Below, one piece after another: positions 35,662-45,527 of a stretch of 64,000 nucleotides of DNA. The translations under genes were made by a program, and so were the position numbers. A model generated the notes under the pieces. That model searched no databases. It saw only the letters and a list, made by a program, of their open reading frames with translations, and had not been told where the DNA came from. Origin of the DNA: Eshraghiella sp964405265 (GTDB taxonomy: Bacteria > Bacillota > Clostridia > Lachnospirales > Lachnospiraceae); the NCBI GenBank assembly GCA_964405265.1, contig CAYONC010000003.1, forward strand, positions 62,001 to 126,000, read 5' to 3'. Positions within the stretch are counted from its first letter, which is position 1. The number at the start of each line of letters is the position of its first letter.

Positions 35662-36900
35662 ATGTACTCATTTGACGAAGTGAAGAATTATGATGCTGAA
35701 ATTGCTGAGGCAATCGGACTTGAAGTTCAGAGACAGAATGATCATATTGAACTTATTGCATCAGAGAATTTTGTCAGCAGACCAGTAATGGCAGCAATGG
35801 GAAGCTGGCTTACCAACAAGTATGCGGAAGGATATCCGGCAAAGAGATATTATGGCGGCTGCGAATATGTTGACATAGTGGAAAATCTTGCCATAGAGAG
35901 GGCTAAGAAGCTGTTCGGATGTGATTATGTTAACGTGCAGCCACATTCCGGAGCACAGGCAAACATGGCGGTGTTTTTTGCAATTCTTGAGCCGGGAGAT
36001 ACCTACATGGGAATGAACCTTGCACACGGCGGACATCTTTCACACGGTTCTCCGGTCAATATGTCGGGAAAATATTTTAACTGTGTGCCTTATGGCGTAA
36101 ATGACGAAGGTTATATTGATTATGATGAAGTATTAAGAATTGCAAAAGAATGCAGGCCTAAGATGATTCTTGCGGGAGCAAGTGCGTATGCAAGGGCAAT
36201 AGACTTCAAAAAATTCCGCGAAATAGCAGATGAAGTCGGTGCCGTTCTCATGGTTGACATGGCTCACATTGCAGGACTTGTTGCAGGCGGACAGCATATG
36301 AGTCCGATTCCGTATGCTGATGTCGTTACGACAACGACACATAAGACCCTCAGGGGACCGAGAGGCGGAATGATTCTCTGCAATCAGGAAGCAGCAGACA
36401 GATTTAATTTTAACAAGGCTATTTTCCCGGGAATACAGGGCGGACCTCTGATGCACGTTATTGCTGCCAAGGCTGTATGCTTCAGGGAAGCACTTGCACC
36501 GGAATTTAAAACCTATGCGAAGAACGTCGTGGATAATGCCAAGGCACTTGCATCGGGACTCATGAACAGGGGCTTTAATCTTGTATCAGGCGGTACGGAT
36601 AACCACCTTATGCTTGTGGATCTGAGAAGCAAGGGAGTTACCGGAAAAGCTACTGAAAAGATTCTTGATTCCGTTAATATTACCTGCAATAAGAACGCAA
36701 TTCCAAATGACCCTGAGAAGCCGTTTACAACAAGCGGTATAAGGCTTGGTACCGCAGCAGTCACGACAAGGGGATTCATGCCTGAAGACATGGACATGGT
36801 TGCCGAGGCTATAGCACTTGCGGTAACTGATGAAGAAATGAACAAAACAAAAGCAAAGGAAATCGTTAAGAGTCTTACCGATGCCCATGTGCTTTACTAA
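35662..36900 (+). CDS. glyA: serine hydroxymethyltransferase
   Basis: 412-aa PLP enzyme interconverting serine and glycine with tetrahydrofolate, feeding one-carbon units to purine synthesis. The family start IELIASENFVSRPVMAAMGS, YPAKRYYGGCEYVD, and the PLP lysine in VVTTTTHKTLRGPRGG are clear. A GGAGAAGG site precedes the ATG. It closes the long plus-strand block with a terminator immediately after. Confidence 0.96.
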   Translation: MYSFDEVKNYDAEIAEAIGLEVQRQNDHIELIASENFVSRPVMAAMGSWLTNKYAEGYPAKRYYGGCEYVDIVENLAIERAKKLFGCDYVNVQPHSGAQANMAVFFAILEPGDTYMGMNLAHGGHLSHGSPVNMSGKYFNCVPYGVNDEGYIDYDEVLRIAKECRPKMILAGASAYARAIDFKKFREIADEVGAVLMVDMAHIAGLVAGGQHMSPIPYADVVTTTTHKTLRGPRGGMILCNQEAADRFNFNKAIFPGIQGGPLMHVIAAKAVCFREALAPEFKTYAKNVVDNAKALASGLMNRGFNLVSGGTDNHLMLVDLRSKGVTGKATEKILDSVNITCNKNAIPNDPEKPFTTSGIRLGTAAVTTRGFMPEDMDMVAEAIALAVTDEEMNKTKAKEIVKSLTDAHVLY

Positions 36901-36910
36901 AATTTATTGT

Positions 36911-36947
36911 GAGCTGTCACCGCCCGGTGGCAGCTCCAAGCATTTTT
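36911..36947 (+). terminator. glyA terminator
   Basis: 12-bp stem with one G-U pair (36911-36922 with 36925-36936), tight loop, then CAAGCATTTTTT. It overlaps the 3' end of the convergent minus-strand gene. Confidence 0.65.
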
Positions 36948-37333
36948 TCATATATGAGACCTGCAGTAAACCATGCCGGAAAATAGTCAAGACGGATTAT
37001 TCCGTTGATATTGTATTTTTTGCCTGAATAATCCCATGGACAGCAACCGTGCTTCTTTAACAGGCTGCCTGAGAAAAATTCCGTTGCAAATATGCATAAG
37101 GCATAGACACTGCCGCGGTACAGTGTATTTTTCCCTTTTTTCCGGAGATTACGGCTGACAGGTTCAATAATGACGGCAGACGCATAGATGGGGAACATCC
37201 ATATGGAGGTGTTGCCGGTAAGTTTCTTATCTTTTTTTATCGCTGAGCCTAATCCGGTCCAGATAACCTCCATACACCACCCGGTAAGCCCGCACATTAA
37301 ATATTTTTTAATCATATTCTTATCATTTCCCAT
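36917..37333 (-). CDS. small membrane protein of the putative ABC-transporter type IV family (PF06541-like)
   Basis: 138 aa with about four hydrophobic segments. The opening MCGLTGWCMEVIWTGL and the closing block PWDYSGKKYNINGIIRLDYFPAWFTAGLIYE resemble the CmpB-like PF06541 family, common and uncharacterised in Clostridia. Despite the family name there is no ATPase beside it. Start uncertain: ATG 37333 or ATG 37315. It converges on glyA, and its last codons lie in the glyA terminator. Confidence 0.7.
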   Translation of the reverse strand: MGNDKNMIKKYLMCGLTGWCMEVIWTGLGSAIKKDKKLTGNTSIWMFPIYASAVIIEPVSRNLRKKGKNTLYRGSVYALCIFATEFFSGSLLKKHGCCPWDYSGKKYNINGIIRLDYFPAWFTAGLIYEKMLGAATGR

Positions 37334-37334
37334 A

Positions 37335-37363
37335 TTGAAAATAATATTAATAAATGATATAAT
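37335..37363 (+). promoter_or_regulatory. promoter for the degV gene
   Basis: TTGAAA (37335-37340), 17 bases, TATAAT (37358-37363), about 50 bases before the start at 37414. Confidence 0.75.
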
Positions 37364-37413
37364 TTTTCAGATGTATTCGATTTCGGAATATTCATACAGG
37401 AAGGAGATACGAC

Positions 37414-38250
37414 ATGAAGTGGAATATTATTACCGATTCAAGCTGTGACATGGATTTTAGCGGATACAGTCATCCTGACATAAAAATTGCTAAGGTTCCG
37501 TTTGTCATCACCATAAATCACACGGATTATGTTGATGATGACAGCCTTGATGTTGACAATATGCTTGATATAATGGAGGCAGCACCGGAGGCAGGTAAAT
37601 CGGCATGTCCGTCTCCGGGAACATGGTATGAGTATTTTGAACAGGCAGACTGTTCCGTTGCAATAACAATATCGTCGGCACTTTCAGGAAGCTATAACAG
37701 TGCAGTTGCCGCCAAGGGCATGATTGAAGAGGCATATCCGGACAAGAAGATATACATACTTGACTCACTCAGCACCGGACCGGTGCTTGGAATGTATGTT
37801 GAGAAGCTGACGGAGCTTATAGAATCCGGACTGGATTTCGATAATGTCGTTGAACGGATTAAAGAATATGCTTCAGAGAGGCATACGATATTTGCACTTA
37901 ATTCATTCGGCAACCTTATCAAGAACGGCAGAATGAGCAGGCTGTCAGGCTTTATTGCCGGTGTGTTCGGAATATGGGGAGTGGGAGTTGCAAGTGATAA
38001 GGGAACCGTGGATGTGAAGACGAAGACAAGAGGCATTAAGAAAATTATCAGCTGCTTCATTGAGGATATGCAGGAGAATGGCTTCAAGTCGGGTTCGGTT
38101 GTAATAAGCCACTGTCATAATTTTGAATTTGCATCGGTTCTGAAAGACAGGATTATGGAGATATGGGAAAATGCGATAGTACAGATAATGCCTACAATAG
38201 GGCTGTGCAGCTTTTATGCCGAACGCCGAGGTATTATATTAGGATATTGA
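37414..38250 (+). CDS. DegV family fatty-acid-binding protein
   Basis: 278-aa DegV/FakB-like protein. The start NIITDSSCDMD, the ACPSPGTWYEYFE and ITISSALSGSYNSA blocks with the acyl-binding serines, and LDSLSTGPVLGMYV fit the family, which presents bound fatty acids to the kinase FakA for phospholipid synthesis. No fakA is nearby. It is a single-gene unit with its own promoter and terminator. Confidence 0.88.
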   Translation: MKWNIITDSSCDMDFSGYSHPDIKIAKVPFVITINHTDYVDDDSLDVDNMLDIMEAAPEAGKSACPSPGTWYEYFEQADCSVAITISSALSGSYNSAVAAKGMIEEAYPDKKIYILDSLSTGPVLGMYVEKLTELIESGLDFDNVVERIKEYASERHTIFALNSFGNLIKNGRMSRLSGFIAGVFGIWGVGVASDKGTVDVKTKTRGIKKIISCFIEDMQENGFKSGSVVISHCHNFEFASVLKDRIMEIWENAIVQIMPTIGLCSFYAERRGIILGY

Positions 38251-38260
38251 TTTGATGATT

Positions 38261-38285
38261 AAGGCACAGAATATGTGCCTTTTTT
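38261..38285 (+). terminator. degV terminator
   Basis: 8-bp stem AAGGCACA (38261-38268) with TGTGCCTT (38274-38281), 5-base loop, T run to 38285. Confidence 0.75.
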
Positions 38286-38298
38286 GTATAATGGAAAA

Positions 38299-39300
38299 TT
38301 AATCAATTATCATTTTACTGAATCCGGTGCCGGTAAAGGTAGGCGTAACATAAACCGAATCCTCACCGTACGGGCATACAAACGTATACTGTGACGTGCA
38401 GCTGATTGAAGATACGTCACCTGCCATAAGACGTACGGGATTGGAACCGTCTGAACCGATTCTTACGACGGAATGTTCGCCGGTTTCCTCCTGATAGTAT
38501 ATAACGCCTTCATATACATTGTACAGAACCACGTGTTCAGATGTTATTACCCTGCTCTGACCGGTCTGTGTATAGTATGAAGTAAGGGCATATCCGTTGT
38601 CAAGGTCTATGTAATACAGAATACCGTCAATATAATTTGCCATATATGTGTTGGCCTCAAGAACGGGATATGAGCTGCCGTCAGAGACATTCATCCGGTA
38701 TATGTAGTGATTGCCGGGAATAATGACACCGGGGTTGGAATAATATAAGCCGTTTTCCGTAAGTCCGGCATTGGAAAAATCTCCCGTTGCAAGCTGGCGT
38801 GAATCAGAACCGTTTATATTAACGGAGAATGTTGCCATACTGCCGTCATATGGAGAATTAAATACAAGAGTGTTACCTGATAAAGCAAGGTCATCGGAAT
38901 AATCCCCGTGCAGTACCTCATAATGGGAACCGTTTTTTCTGCACCGTATGACACCGTAAGGTGAACCGGACAGAAGAGAGGACGAAGAAGTAATGTTGTT
39001 TTTTATGTAATATATGAATTTACCGTATGCGTTAATGTATGAACATCTGTCAGAGCTCAGCTTCTTAACATCTGAGCAGTCCGTATTCATTGAATACAGC
39101 GTATAGCCGTCATACGGATTGGAAAAATATATCTTTCCGTCACTTTCACAGAACATACCTCCGCTGTTAAGGTTACCCAGGGTATTGCCTGCCGCAGATT
39201 CGGGATTACGCGGTACACGTACGGAGATTATGTATGCGGCAATGACGCCTGCAAGAATAAATAAAACGGATAAAACTGTTATTATGGTTGATTTCTTCAT
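38299..39300 (-). CDS. membrane-anchored DUF5050-type beta-propeller protein
   Basis: 333 aa. An N-terminal membrane segment (about 3-27, STIITVLSVLFILAGVIAAYIIS) is followed by an extracellular region of repeated blades such as GKIYFSNPYDGYTLYSMN, FIYYIKNN, GLYYSNPG and GVIYYQEE. This resembles DUF5050 propellers that are common and uncharacterised in Clostridia. ATG 39300 is preferred because a GGAGG site lies 8-12 bases upstream; the earlier in-frame ATG 39333 has none. Function unknown. Confidence 0.7.
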   Translation of the reverse strand: MKKSTIITVLSVLFILAGVIAAYIISVRVPRNPESAAGNTLGNLNSGGMFCESDGKIYFSNPYDGYTLYSMNTDCSDVKKLSSDRCSYINAYGKFIYYIKNNITSSSSLLSGSPYGVIRCRKNGSHYEVLHGDYSDDLALSGNTLVFNSPYDGSMATFSVNINGSDSRQLATGDFSNAGLTENGLYYSNPGVIIPGNHYIYRMNVSDGSSYPVLEANTYMANYIDGILYYIDLDNGYALTSYYTQTGQSRVITSEHVVLYNVYEGVIYYQEETGEHSVVRIGSDGSNPVRLMAGDVSSISCTSQYTFVCPYGEDSVYVTPTFTGTGFSKMIID

Positions 39301-39382
39301 TCTGACATACCTCCGGGCGGAATATATAACCATTATCCGATAAACCGGTTTTTATTTCAAGAAGATTATTGAAAATATCCGC

Positions 39383-39411
39383 TTGTTTCATTTTCACGAT
39401 AGTAATATAAT
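39383..39411 (+). promoter_or_regulatory. promoter for pheA
   Basis: TTGTTT (39383-39388), 17 bases, TATAAT (39406-39411), about 33 bases before the pheA start. Confidence 0.55.
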
Positions 39412-39443
39412 ACATACGGAATAAACAGGAAATGGAGCAGAAT

Positions 39444-40580
39444 ATGTACCCGGATTTACAGGAATCAAGAAAAGAAATAGACGAAATAGATGCACGGATG
39501 GTGCAACTGTTTGAGGAAAGAATGAAGGTGGCGGGAAAAGTAGCCGATTATAAGATTGCAACAGGCAGACCCGTATTTGATCCCGTGAGGGAGCAGGAGA
39601 AGCTTGATAAGCTTAAATCCCTTGCACATGGTGATTTCAATGCGAAATGCATATCGGAGCTGTTCAGTCAGATAATGGCAATGAGCAGAAAATTCCAGTA
39701 CGGCAGGCTTGAGTCGGTTAATTCGGCAGCAGTACCGGAGCCATATGAAATTATGGAAGCGGTTCCGAAAAAAAATGTAAAAGTCGTATATCAGGGTGCT
39801 CCGGGGGCATACAGTCATGAAGCTGCATTGAAATATTTCGGTGAAGAAGCGGATGCACATAATGTGCGTACGTTCAGGGACGCCATGGAAGCAGTAAGGA
39901 ACGGACTGGCAGATTATGCCGTAATTCCGATAGATAATTCATCAGCCGGAATGGTAAATGATACATATGACCTGCTTCAGGAATTTAACAATTATATAGT
40001 CGGTGAGACGTATGTGAAAGTAAAACACTGTCTTCTTACTCTTCCCGATGCTGCAGAAGAAGACATAAGAACGGTACATTCACACCCCCAGGCGCTGGCA
40101 CAGTGCGGAGCATATCTTGAGGGACATCCCGAATGGGAGCTGAAGGAAAGCATCAATACGGCGATGGCGGCGAAGAAGGTGGCAGAAGAAGGAAACCGTA
40201 CGCAGGCCGCAATAGGATCGGAAGCCTGTGCACGGCTGTACGGACTTAAAATAATGGCAGAAAGCATTAATTCTGCAAAAGCCAATACCACAAGATTTGT
40301 GATAATAGGAAGAGAAAGAAAATTTGTGGCGGATGCGGATAAGGTAAGCATATGCTTTGAAATACGGCATGAATCGGGAAGCCTGTATAATGCCCTCTCC
40401 CACATAATGTATAACGGACTTAACATGACCAAGATAGAATCAAGACCGATACTTGAGCATAACTGGGAATTCAGGTTTTTTGTGGATTTTGAAGGGAATC
40501 TTGCAGATGCAGGAGTGAAAAATGCCCTGAGAGGTATTGCGGAGGAGTCGAATTCGTTGAGAATACTTGGAAATTATTAA
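39444..40580 (+). CDS. pheA: bifunctional chorismate mutase / prephenate dehydratase
   Basis: 378-aa P-protein that converts chorismate to phenylpyruvate. An AroQ-type mutase domain (about 1-85; ESRKEIDEIDARMVQLFEERMKVAGKVADYK) is fused to the dehydratase (about 107-285; YQGAPGAYSHEAALKYFG, IPIDNSSAGMV, NTTRFVII) and a C-terminal ACT domain (about 295-378) with the ESRP phenylalanine-binding motif, so feedback inhibition by phenylalanine is expected. ATG 39444 has GGAG six bases upstream; ATG 39432 would sit directly on AGGA. Confidence 0.92.
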   Translation: MYPDLQESRKEIDEIDARMVQLFEERMKVAGKVADYKIATGRPVFDPVREQEKLDKLKSLAHGDFNAKCISELFSQIMAMSRKFQYGRLESVNSAAVPEPYEIMEAVPKKNVKVVYQGAPGAYSHEAALKYFGEEADAHNVRTFRDAMEAVRNGLADYAVIPIDNSSAGMVNDTYDLLQEFNNYIVGETYVKVKHCLLTLPDAAEEDIRTVHSHPQALAQCGAYLEGHPEWELKESINTAMAAKKVAEEGNRTQAAIGSEACARLYGLKIMAESINSAKANTTRFVIIGRERKFVADADKVSICFEIRHESGSLYNALSHIMYNGLNMTKIESRPILEHNWEFRFFVDFEGNLADAGVKNALRGIAEESNSLRILGNY

Positions 40581-40598
40581 ATAAAGAAGGAAAATAAA

Positions 40599-41873
40599 AT
40601 GCAGGAATTATTGCTTTACAGGAATAACGAAGATAAAACAACCTTTGACATAATGAAGAAAATTTCATACGGACAGTATGAAAATGAAGAAGACATACAG
40701 GCTGCTGTCGCCGTCTGCATTCCGCACATACTTGAAATATCAGAGAAGATGGGATTTAAAGGAAATCTGTGGAGGGATTATCTTGCATATGAAATTGCGG
40801 TTAATGAAAATCCCTTCAGTCTGTCATGCGAGAGAAAAGGCAATACGGGCGGAAGCATTAACCGTGCGGCGCTGCATGACTGCCGTATATTGAGAAAAAT
40901 GTTTAATACCTCATTGAAGGACACTGATGAAAAATACGGAACCGAACTGTCAATGCTTCTTAACTTTGAAAATAACAACGAGGATGAACGGTATTTTAAC
41001 AAAAGAATAAGAAACCGCATTATAAGACTTGCGGAGGAATTGGGAGAAGCCGGGGATGACGGAAGCTTCCTTGAAATGATATGTGATTTTTACGGAACCA
41101 CCGGAGTCGGAAATTTAGGTATGTTCAAGGCATTCAGAATACCGGAGGACAAGGAAAAAACCGGAAGGCTTATTGAACCGGTGATAAGCGTTGAACACAT
41201 AAGATTCAATGACCTCATTGGATATGAAATACAGAAAAAGAAGCTTAAGGACAATACGGAAAGCTTCCTTGCGGGCAAAAGGGCGAATAACGTGCTCCTG
41301 TTCGGCGACAGCGGAACCGGAAAATCATCAAGCATTAAAGCACTCATGAATGAGTATTATGATGAAGGATTAAGAATCATAGAGGTATACAAGCACCAGT
41401 TTAAAGACCTGTCGGCAGTCATTAACAGTATTAAGGACAGGAATTATAAGTTCATAATATATATGGATGACCTTTCATTTGAAGAATTTGAGATAGAATA
41501 TAAATATCTTAAAGCCGTTATAGAAGGAGGCCTTGAGAAAAAACCGGACAATGTCCTTATATATGCCACATCCAACAGACGACATCTTGTGAGGGAAAAA
41601 TATTCCGACAATGAGGAAAGGAATGATGACCTTCATACAAGGGATACCGTTCAGGAAAAGCTGTCGCTCTCGGCAAGATTCGGAGTATCCATATACTATG
41701 GTTCTCCGAACCCGAAGGAATTTAAGGAAATTGTTCTCGGACTTGCCAAAAAGAATAATATTGTAATGGATGAGAAAACGCTCCTTGCCGAAGCCAATAA
41801 ATGGGAACTGTCGCACGGCGGACTCTCGGGAAGAACGGCAGGACAGTTCATTAATTACATTGCTTCGTTATAA
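40599..41873 (+). CDS. DUF815 AAA-type ATP-binding protein
   Basis: 424 aa. The C-terminal half is a P-loop ATPase with Walker A GDSGTGKSSS (about residues 238-247), the YKHQFKDLSAVI block, Walker B FIIYMDDLSFEE, sensor YATSNRRHLV and SARFGVSIYYGSP, diagnostic of DUF815. The N-terminal 200 residues are helical and poorly conserved. Function is unknown. It follows pheA after 18 bases and converges on the PHP gene with a 23-base overlap. Confidence 0.85.
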   Translation: MQELLLYRNNEDKTTFDIMKKISYGQYENEEDIQAAVAVCIPHILEISEKMGFKGNLWRDYLAYEIAVNENPFSLSCERKGNTGGSINRAALHDCRILRKMFNTSLKDTDEKYGTELSMLLNFENNNEDERYFNKRIRNRIIRLAEELGEAGDDGSFLEMICDFYGTTGVGNLGMFKAFRIPEDKEKTGRLIEPVISVEHIRFNDLIGYEIQKKKLKDNTESFLAGKRANNVLLFGDSGTGKSSSIKALMNEYYDEGLRIIEVYKHQFKDLSAVINSIKDRNYKFIIYMDDLSFEEFEIEYKYLKAVIEGGLEKKPDNVLIYATSNRRHLVREKYSDNEERNDDLHTRDTVQEKLSLSARFGVSIYYGSPNPKEFKEIVLGLAKKNNIVMDEKTLLAEANKWELSHGGLSGRTAGQFINYIASL

Positions 41874-42708
41874 GACTTTCTTTTATTTTTCTCAGATAAT
41901 CATAGCTTATCATCAGCCGCCCGGTTCCTGTACCGGGGCGGATGTGAGGCTTGACGGTGCCGTGATAATCGGAACCGCCTGATTCTAAAAGTCCGCATTC
42001 TCCTGCAAGTCTTCTCACGGTTATCTCTTCAAATCCCCTGTATGCTGAATACATGGATTCAATTCCCGTAAGACCGGAATTCTTAAGCTGAATACATAAT
42101 TTTTTTAATTCCCCGTATGACATATGGTACAGAAGCGGATGCGCAAGTATTGCGGCACCATGTGCTTCACGTATGACGTTTACCGCATCCTCCGGTGCAC
42201 GCCTTGTTCTTGGAACATACAGAGGACGTCCGTCACCAAGGTATCTGTCAAAAGCTTCCTTAACGGAGCCGGCATAACCGTGATGTACCATGCAGGAAGC
42301 AAAATGAGCCCTTGTTATTATACTTCCGGGGAACATGCTGCACAGCTCATCATACGTTACCGGAAAACCGGCTTCATTACAGAGCTCTGTCATGCGTATG
42401 TTTCTGCTGCAGCGTCTTTCTTCCTCGGTGCGGATATATTCACTCAGCGCCGTGCTGTTATGATCAATGAAAAGACCGACTATATGAATTTCCCTGCCGT
42501 TGTAATCGGCAGCAAGTTCTATTCCGGGAACTGTCTCAATATTATATTTTATACCGGCGGCAATAACCTCCGGAATACCATTTACCGTGTCATGATCCGT
42601 AAGGGCAAAAGCACGCAGCCCCGCACGGGAACAGATTTCTGCAAGACGTTCCGGGGTGTCCGTGCCGTCTGAGAAGGATGAGTGCATATGTAAATCAACG
42701 GTATCCAT
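41851..42708 (-). CDS. PHP-domain phosphoesterase (RNase AM / YciV-like)
   Basis: 285 aa. It begins VDLHMHSSFSDGTDTPERL, the PHP metal motif H-x-H, followed by FALTDHDTVNGI, VPGIELAADYNGREIHIVG, RAHFASCMV, AILAHPLLY and a late GGSDYHG, giving the full set of metal ligands. The family includes YciV/RNase AM and 3',5'-nucleoside bisphosphate phosphatases. ATG 42708 has a GGAGG site upstream; the longer frame to 42813 adds a non-family hydrophobic stretch. It overlaps the end of the DUF815 gene. Confidence 0.85.
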   Translation of the reverse strand: MDTVDLHMHSSFSDGTDTPERLAEICSRAGLRAFALTDHDTVNGIPEVIAAGIKYNIETVPGIELAADYNGREIHIVGLFIDHNSTALSEYIRTEEERRCSRNIRMTELCNEAGFPVTYDELCSMFPGSIITRAHFASCMVHHGYAGSVKEAFDRYLGDGRPLYVPRTRRAPEDAVNVIREAHGAAILAHPLLYHMSYGELKKLCIQLKNSGLTGIESMYSAYRGFEEITVRRLAGECGLLESGGSDYHGTVKPHIRPGTGTGRLMISYDYLRKIKESLITKQCN

Positions 42709-42842
42709 AAAACCTCCAAAAAGTATCTTTATACAGATAATACAACAAAATTTAAAAATTTTATATAAAAAAAAAAAAAATGATATTAAAGTAATGCATG
42801 AGATGTGATACAATTTTCAGAGAAGATTTGGAGGAGAAGAAC

Positions 42843-45458
42843 ATGAAGAAGTTGAAAAGATTACTGGCATTGATTATTGCTTCAGTTATGGTATTTTCGC
42901 TTGCAGGCTGCGGAAGCAGGAATACGGGTACGGATCCGACTGAAGCACCTACGACTGAGGCACCTACATCCGGTCAGAATGATGAACAGAAGACGGAGCT
43001 TTCCGTTAACCTTCATTACCTCAGAGAAGACGGAAATTATGAGAACTGGAATGTATGGCTCTGGGCAGAAGGCGCAGGCGGAGCGGCATATCAGTTTGGC
43101 ACGGATACCGATGAGAACGGTGTTACCGCCAATGCAACATTTACACCGGGCACATCCAAGATTGGATTTATTGTACGTCTCGGTGAATGGGAATCCAAGG
43201 ATTTTGACGGCGACCAGTTTATCGAGATTAACGGAGTACTTGCCGGAACGGTTGACGTATATGTTAAGTCCGGAATAGAAGGATATGAACTGAAATTAGG
43301 AGACGACTGCGTGAAGGGATTAGGTATTTATTTTGCGGAGATGAAGAGCGATTTTAAGACAATCAGGGTTAAGTTTACCGAGGAATTCAAGGTTGAGGGT
43401 AATACTGTTAAGATTCTTGACGCAGAAGGCAGGGAAGTTGCTGCAGACACGATCGTACCTGATGAGACGGATGCCAAGTATGTTACGGTTACCCTGAAGG
43501 ATAAAGCGGACGAACTGGGAACATACAAGATTGAAGTGAACGGACTTTCATTTGATGTAGATGTGCCTGATTACTTCTCAACGGAAGACTTTGAAAGCAA
43601 GTATACATATGACGGAGATGACCTTGGAGCGACATGGTCGAAGTCATCAACGACATTCAAGGTATGGGCACCTACGGCGAAGAATGTTAAGCTTAATACA
43701 TATGAAGCCGGAGAAAAGGGTAAGAGTGATTTGATCAAGTCTTATGACATGACGGCTGAAGAAAAGGGTGTATGGACGGTTAAGGTTGACGGAGACCTTA
43801 ACGGAACATATTATACATATGAGGTTGACGGAACTGAAGCCTGCGACCCTTATGCAAGGGCAGTCGGCGTTAACGGCGACAGGGCAATGGTTATTGATAT
43901 GGACTCTACGGATCCTGAGGGATGGGATAAGGATAAGAATCCTAATTCCGGACTTAATTCAACTGATGCCGTAATATATGAAGTGCATATCAGGGATTTG
44001 TCGGCTGACAGCTCGTCAGGCATTAAGAATGTAGGTAAGTATCTCGGATTTACTGAGACCGGAACCACTAATGCGACGGGTCAGACTACAGGTATCTCAC
44101 ATATTAAGGACCTTGGCATCACACACATTCAGATAGGACCTGCATATGATTATGCGACGGTTGATGAGACTAAGCTTGACAAGGCACAGTATAACTGGGG
44201 ATATGACCCTAAGAACTATAATGTTCCTGAAGGATCATACTCAACGGATCCATACAACGGAGAAGTGAGAATAGAAGAATTCAAGGAGATGGTTAAGTCA
44301 ATACATGATAACGGAATGAGCGTTGTTATGGACGTTGTATATAACCATACATATGATACGAATTACTGCTTCAATCAGATTGTACCGGGATATTTTTACA
44401 GACCTGATTCCAACGGTTCAGGATGTGGAAATGACGTGGCATCTGAGAGATCAATGGTAAGCAAATTCATAGTTGACTCAGTTGTTTACTGGGCAGAGGA
44501 ATATCATATCGACGGTTTCCGTTTTGACCTTGTGGGTCTTATTGATACCGCGACAATCAGGGAAATCAGGGAACGTCTTGATGAGATTGATCCGTCAATT
44601 ATCCTTTACGGTGAGGGCTGGTCAATGTCAACTGCAGTTACCAAGTCATCATCAACAATGGCTACGCAGACAACTGCCAACAAGCTTGAAGGCTTCGGCT
44701 TCTTCAATGACACCATAAGGGATGCCATTAAGGGAAGTGTATTCAATGAGACAGAGAAGGGTTACATTAACGGCAACTTCTCGAAGACATCAGTTATCCG
44801 TGATTCAATCATGGGCAAGACATCATGGAGTAACAAGGGCAGTGCACAGATTATGTACTCAACCTGCCATGATAACAGGACACTCTGGGATGAGATACAG
44901 TTATCAAATCCTGATGATTCTGAAGCAGACCAGATTAAGCAGTATCTCATGAGCGCGGCAATAGTATATACTTCACAGGGTACACCATTTATACTTGCCG
45001 GAGAAGAGATTTTAAGAAGTAAGCCTAACGGAGACGGAACCTATAACCACAACAGCTATAATGCAAGCGATGCCGTTAACAGCATTAAGTGGGCAACACT
45101 CAACGAAGAGAAGTATCAGACCGTATTCAGCTATTACAAGGGAATGATAGCCTTCAGAAAAGCGCATGCTTCATTCAGGGTAATGGATATCGCAGCCGGA
45201 TACTATACACAGATGAAAGACCTTGATGAAGGTGTTATCGCATACGAGCTTAAGGGTGTTGAAGGTGAAGTATCGGATTCAATATTTGCAATATATAATG
45301 CCAACACGAATCCTACGACGATTACACTTCCTGAAGGCACATGGACAATATGTGTACAGGGAGACAAGGCAGGAACGGAATCACTCGGAACTGCGAGCGG
45401 AAACATTACCGTAGACGGAATTACGACAACAATTCTTGTAAAGGGTGCTCTCAAGTAA
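42843..45458 (+). CDS. pulA: type I pullulanase, lipoprotein
   Basis: 871-aa starch-debranching GH13 enzyme. A lipoprotein signal peptide ends in LAG-C23, so it is tethered to the membrane outer face. A Thr/Pro linker (TEAPTTEAPTS) is followed by a CBM41 starch-binding domain (about 50-140; LHYLREDGNYENWNVWLWAEG), an Ig-like segment, a CBM48 (about 275-370; TTFKVWAPTAKNVKL) and the catalytic barrel. The barrel has YNWGYDPKNYNVPEGSY, VVMDVVYNHTY, the Asp nucleophile in DGFRFDLVG, the Glu in LYGEGWS and the Asp in TCHDNRTLWD. ATG 42843 is preferred over 42798. It releases linear maltodextrin from branched starch or glycogen. Confidence 0.93.
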   Translation: MKKLKRLLALIIASVMVFSLAGCGSRNTGTDPTEAPTTEAPTSGQNDEQKTELSVNLHYLREDGNYENWNVWLWAEGAGGAAYQFGTDTDENGVTANATFTPGTSKIGFIVRLGEWESKDFDGDQFIEINGVLAGTVDVYVKSGIEGYELKLGDDCVKGLGIYFAEMKSDFKTIRVKFTEEFKVEGNTVKILDAEGREVAADTIVPDETDAKYVTVTLKDKADELGTYKIEVNGLSFDVDVPDYFSTEDFESKYTYDGDDLGATWSKSSTTFKVWAPTAKNVKLNTYEAGEKGKSDLIKSYDMTAEEKGVWTVKVDGDLNGTYYTYEVDGTEACDPYARAVGVNGDRAMVIDMDSTDPEGWDKDKNPNSGLNSTDAVIYEVHIRDLSADSSSGIKNVGKYLGFTETGTTNATGQTTGISHIKDLGITHIQIGPAYDYATVDETKLDKAQYNWGYDPKNYNVPEGSYSTDPYNGEVRIEEFKEMVKSIHDNGMSVVMDVVYNHTYDTNYCFNQIVPGYFYRPDSNGSGCGNDVASERSMVSKFIVDSVVYWAEEYHIDGFRFDLVGLIDTATIREIRERLDEIDPSIILYGEGWSMSTAVTKSSSTMATQTTANKLEGFGFFNDTIRDAIKGSVFNETEKGYINGNFSKTSVIRDSIMGKTSWSNKGSAQIMYSTCHDNRTLWDEIQLSNPDDSEADQIKQYLMSAAIVYTSQGTPFILAGEEILRSKPNGDGTYNHNSYNASDAVNSIKWATLNEEKYQTVFSYYKGMIAFRKAHASFRVMDIAAGYYTQMKDLDEGVIAYELKGVEGEVSDSIFAIYNANTNPTTITLPEGTWTICVQGDKAGTESLGTASGNITVDGITTTILVKGALK

Positions 45459-45527
45459 AATGATATATGCCGAGGCGATCAACTCGGTTTATATAAAAAA
45501 TATATATAAAAAGGAGAATGTATTAAA

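Noticed and set aside
42767..42780. Run of A bases upstream of pulA as a regulatory element
   Set aside because: A homopolymer tract near a promoter may be an UP-like element or a sequencing artefact; nothing further supports it.
45470..45487. Hairpin between pulA and the CBM26-like gene as a terminator
   Set aside because: Only a 5-bp stem with no T run; too weak to call.
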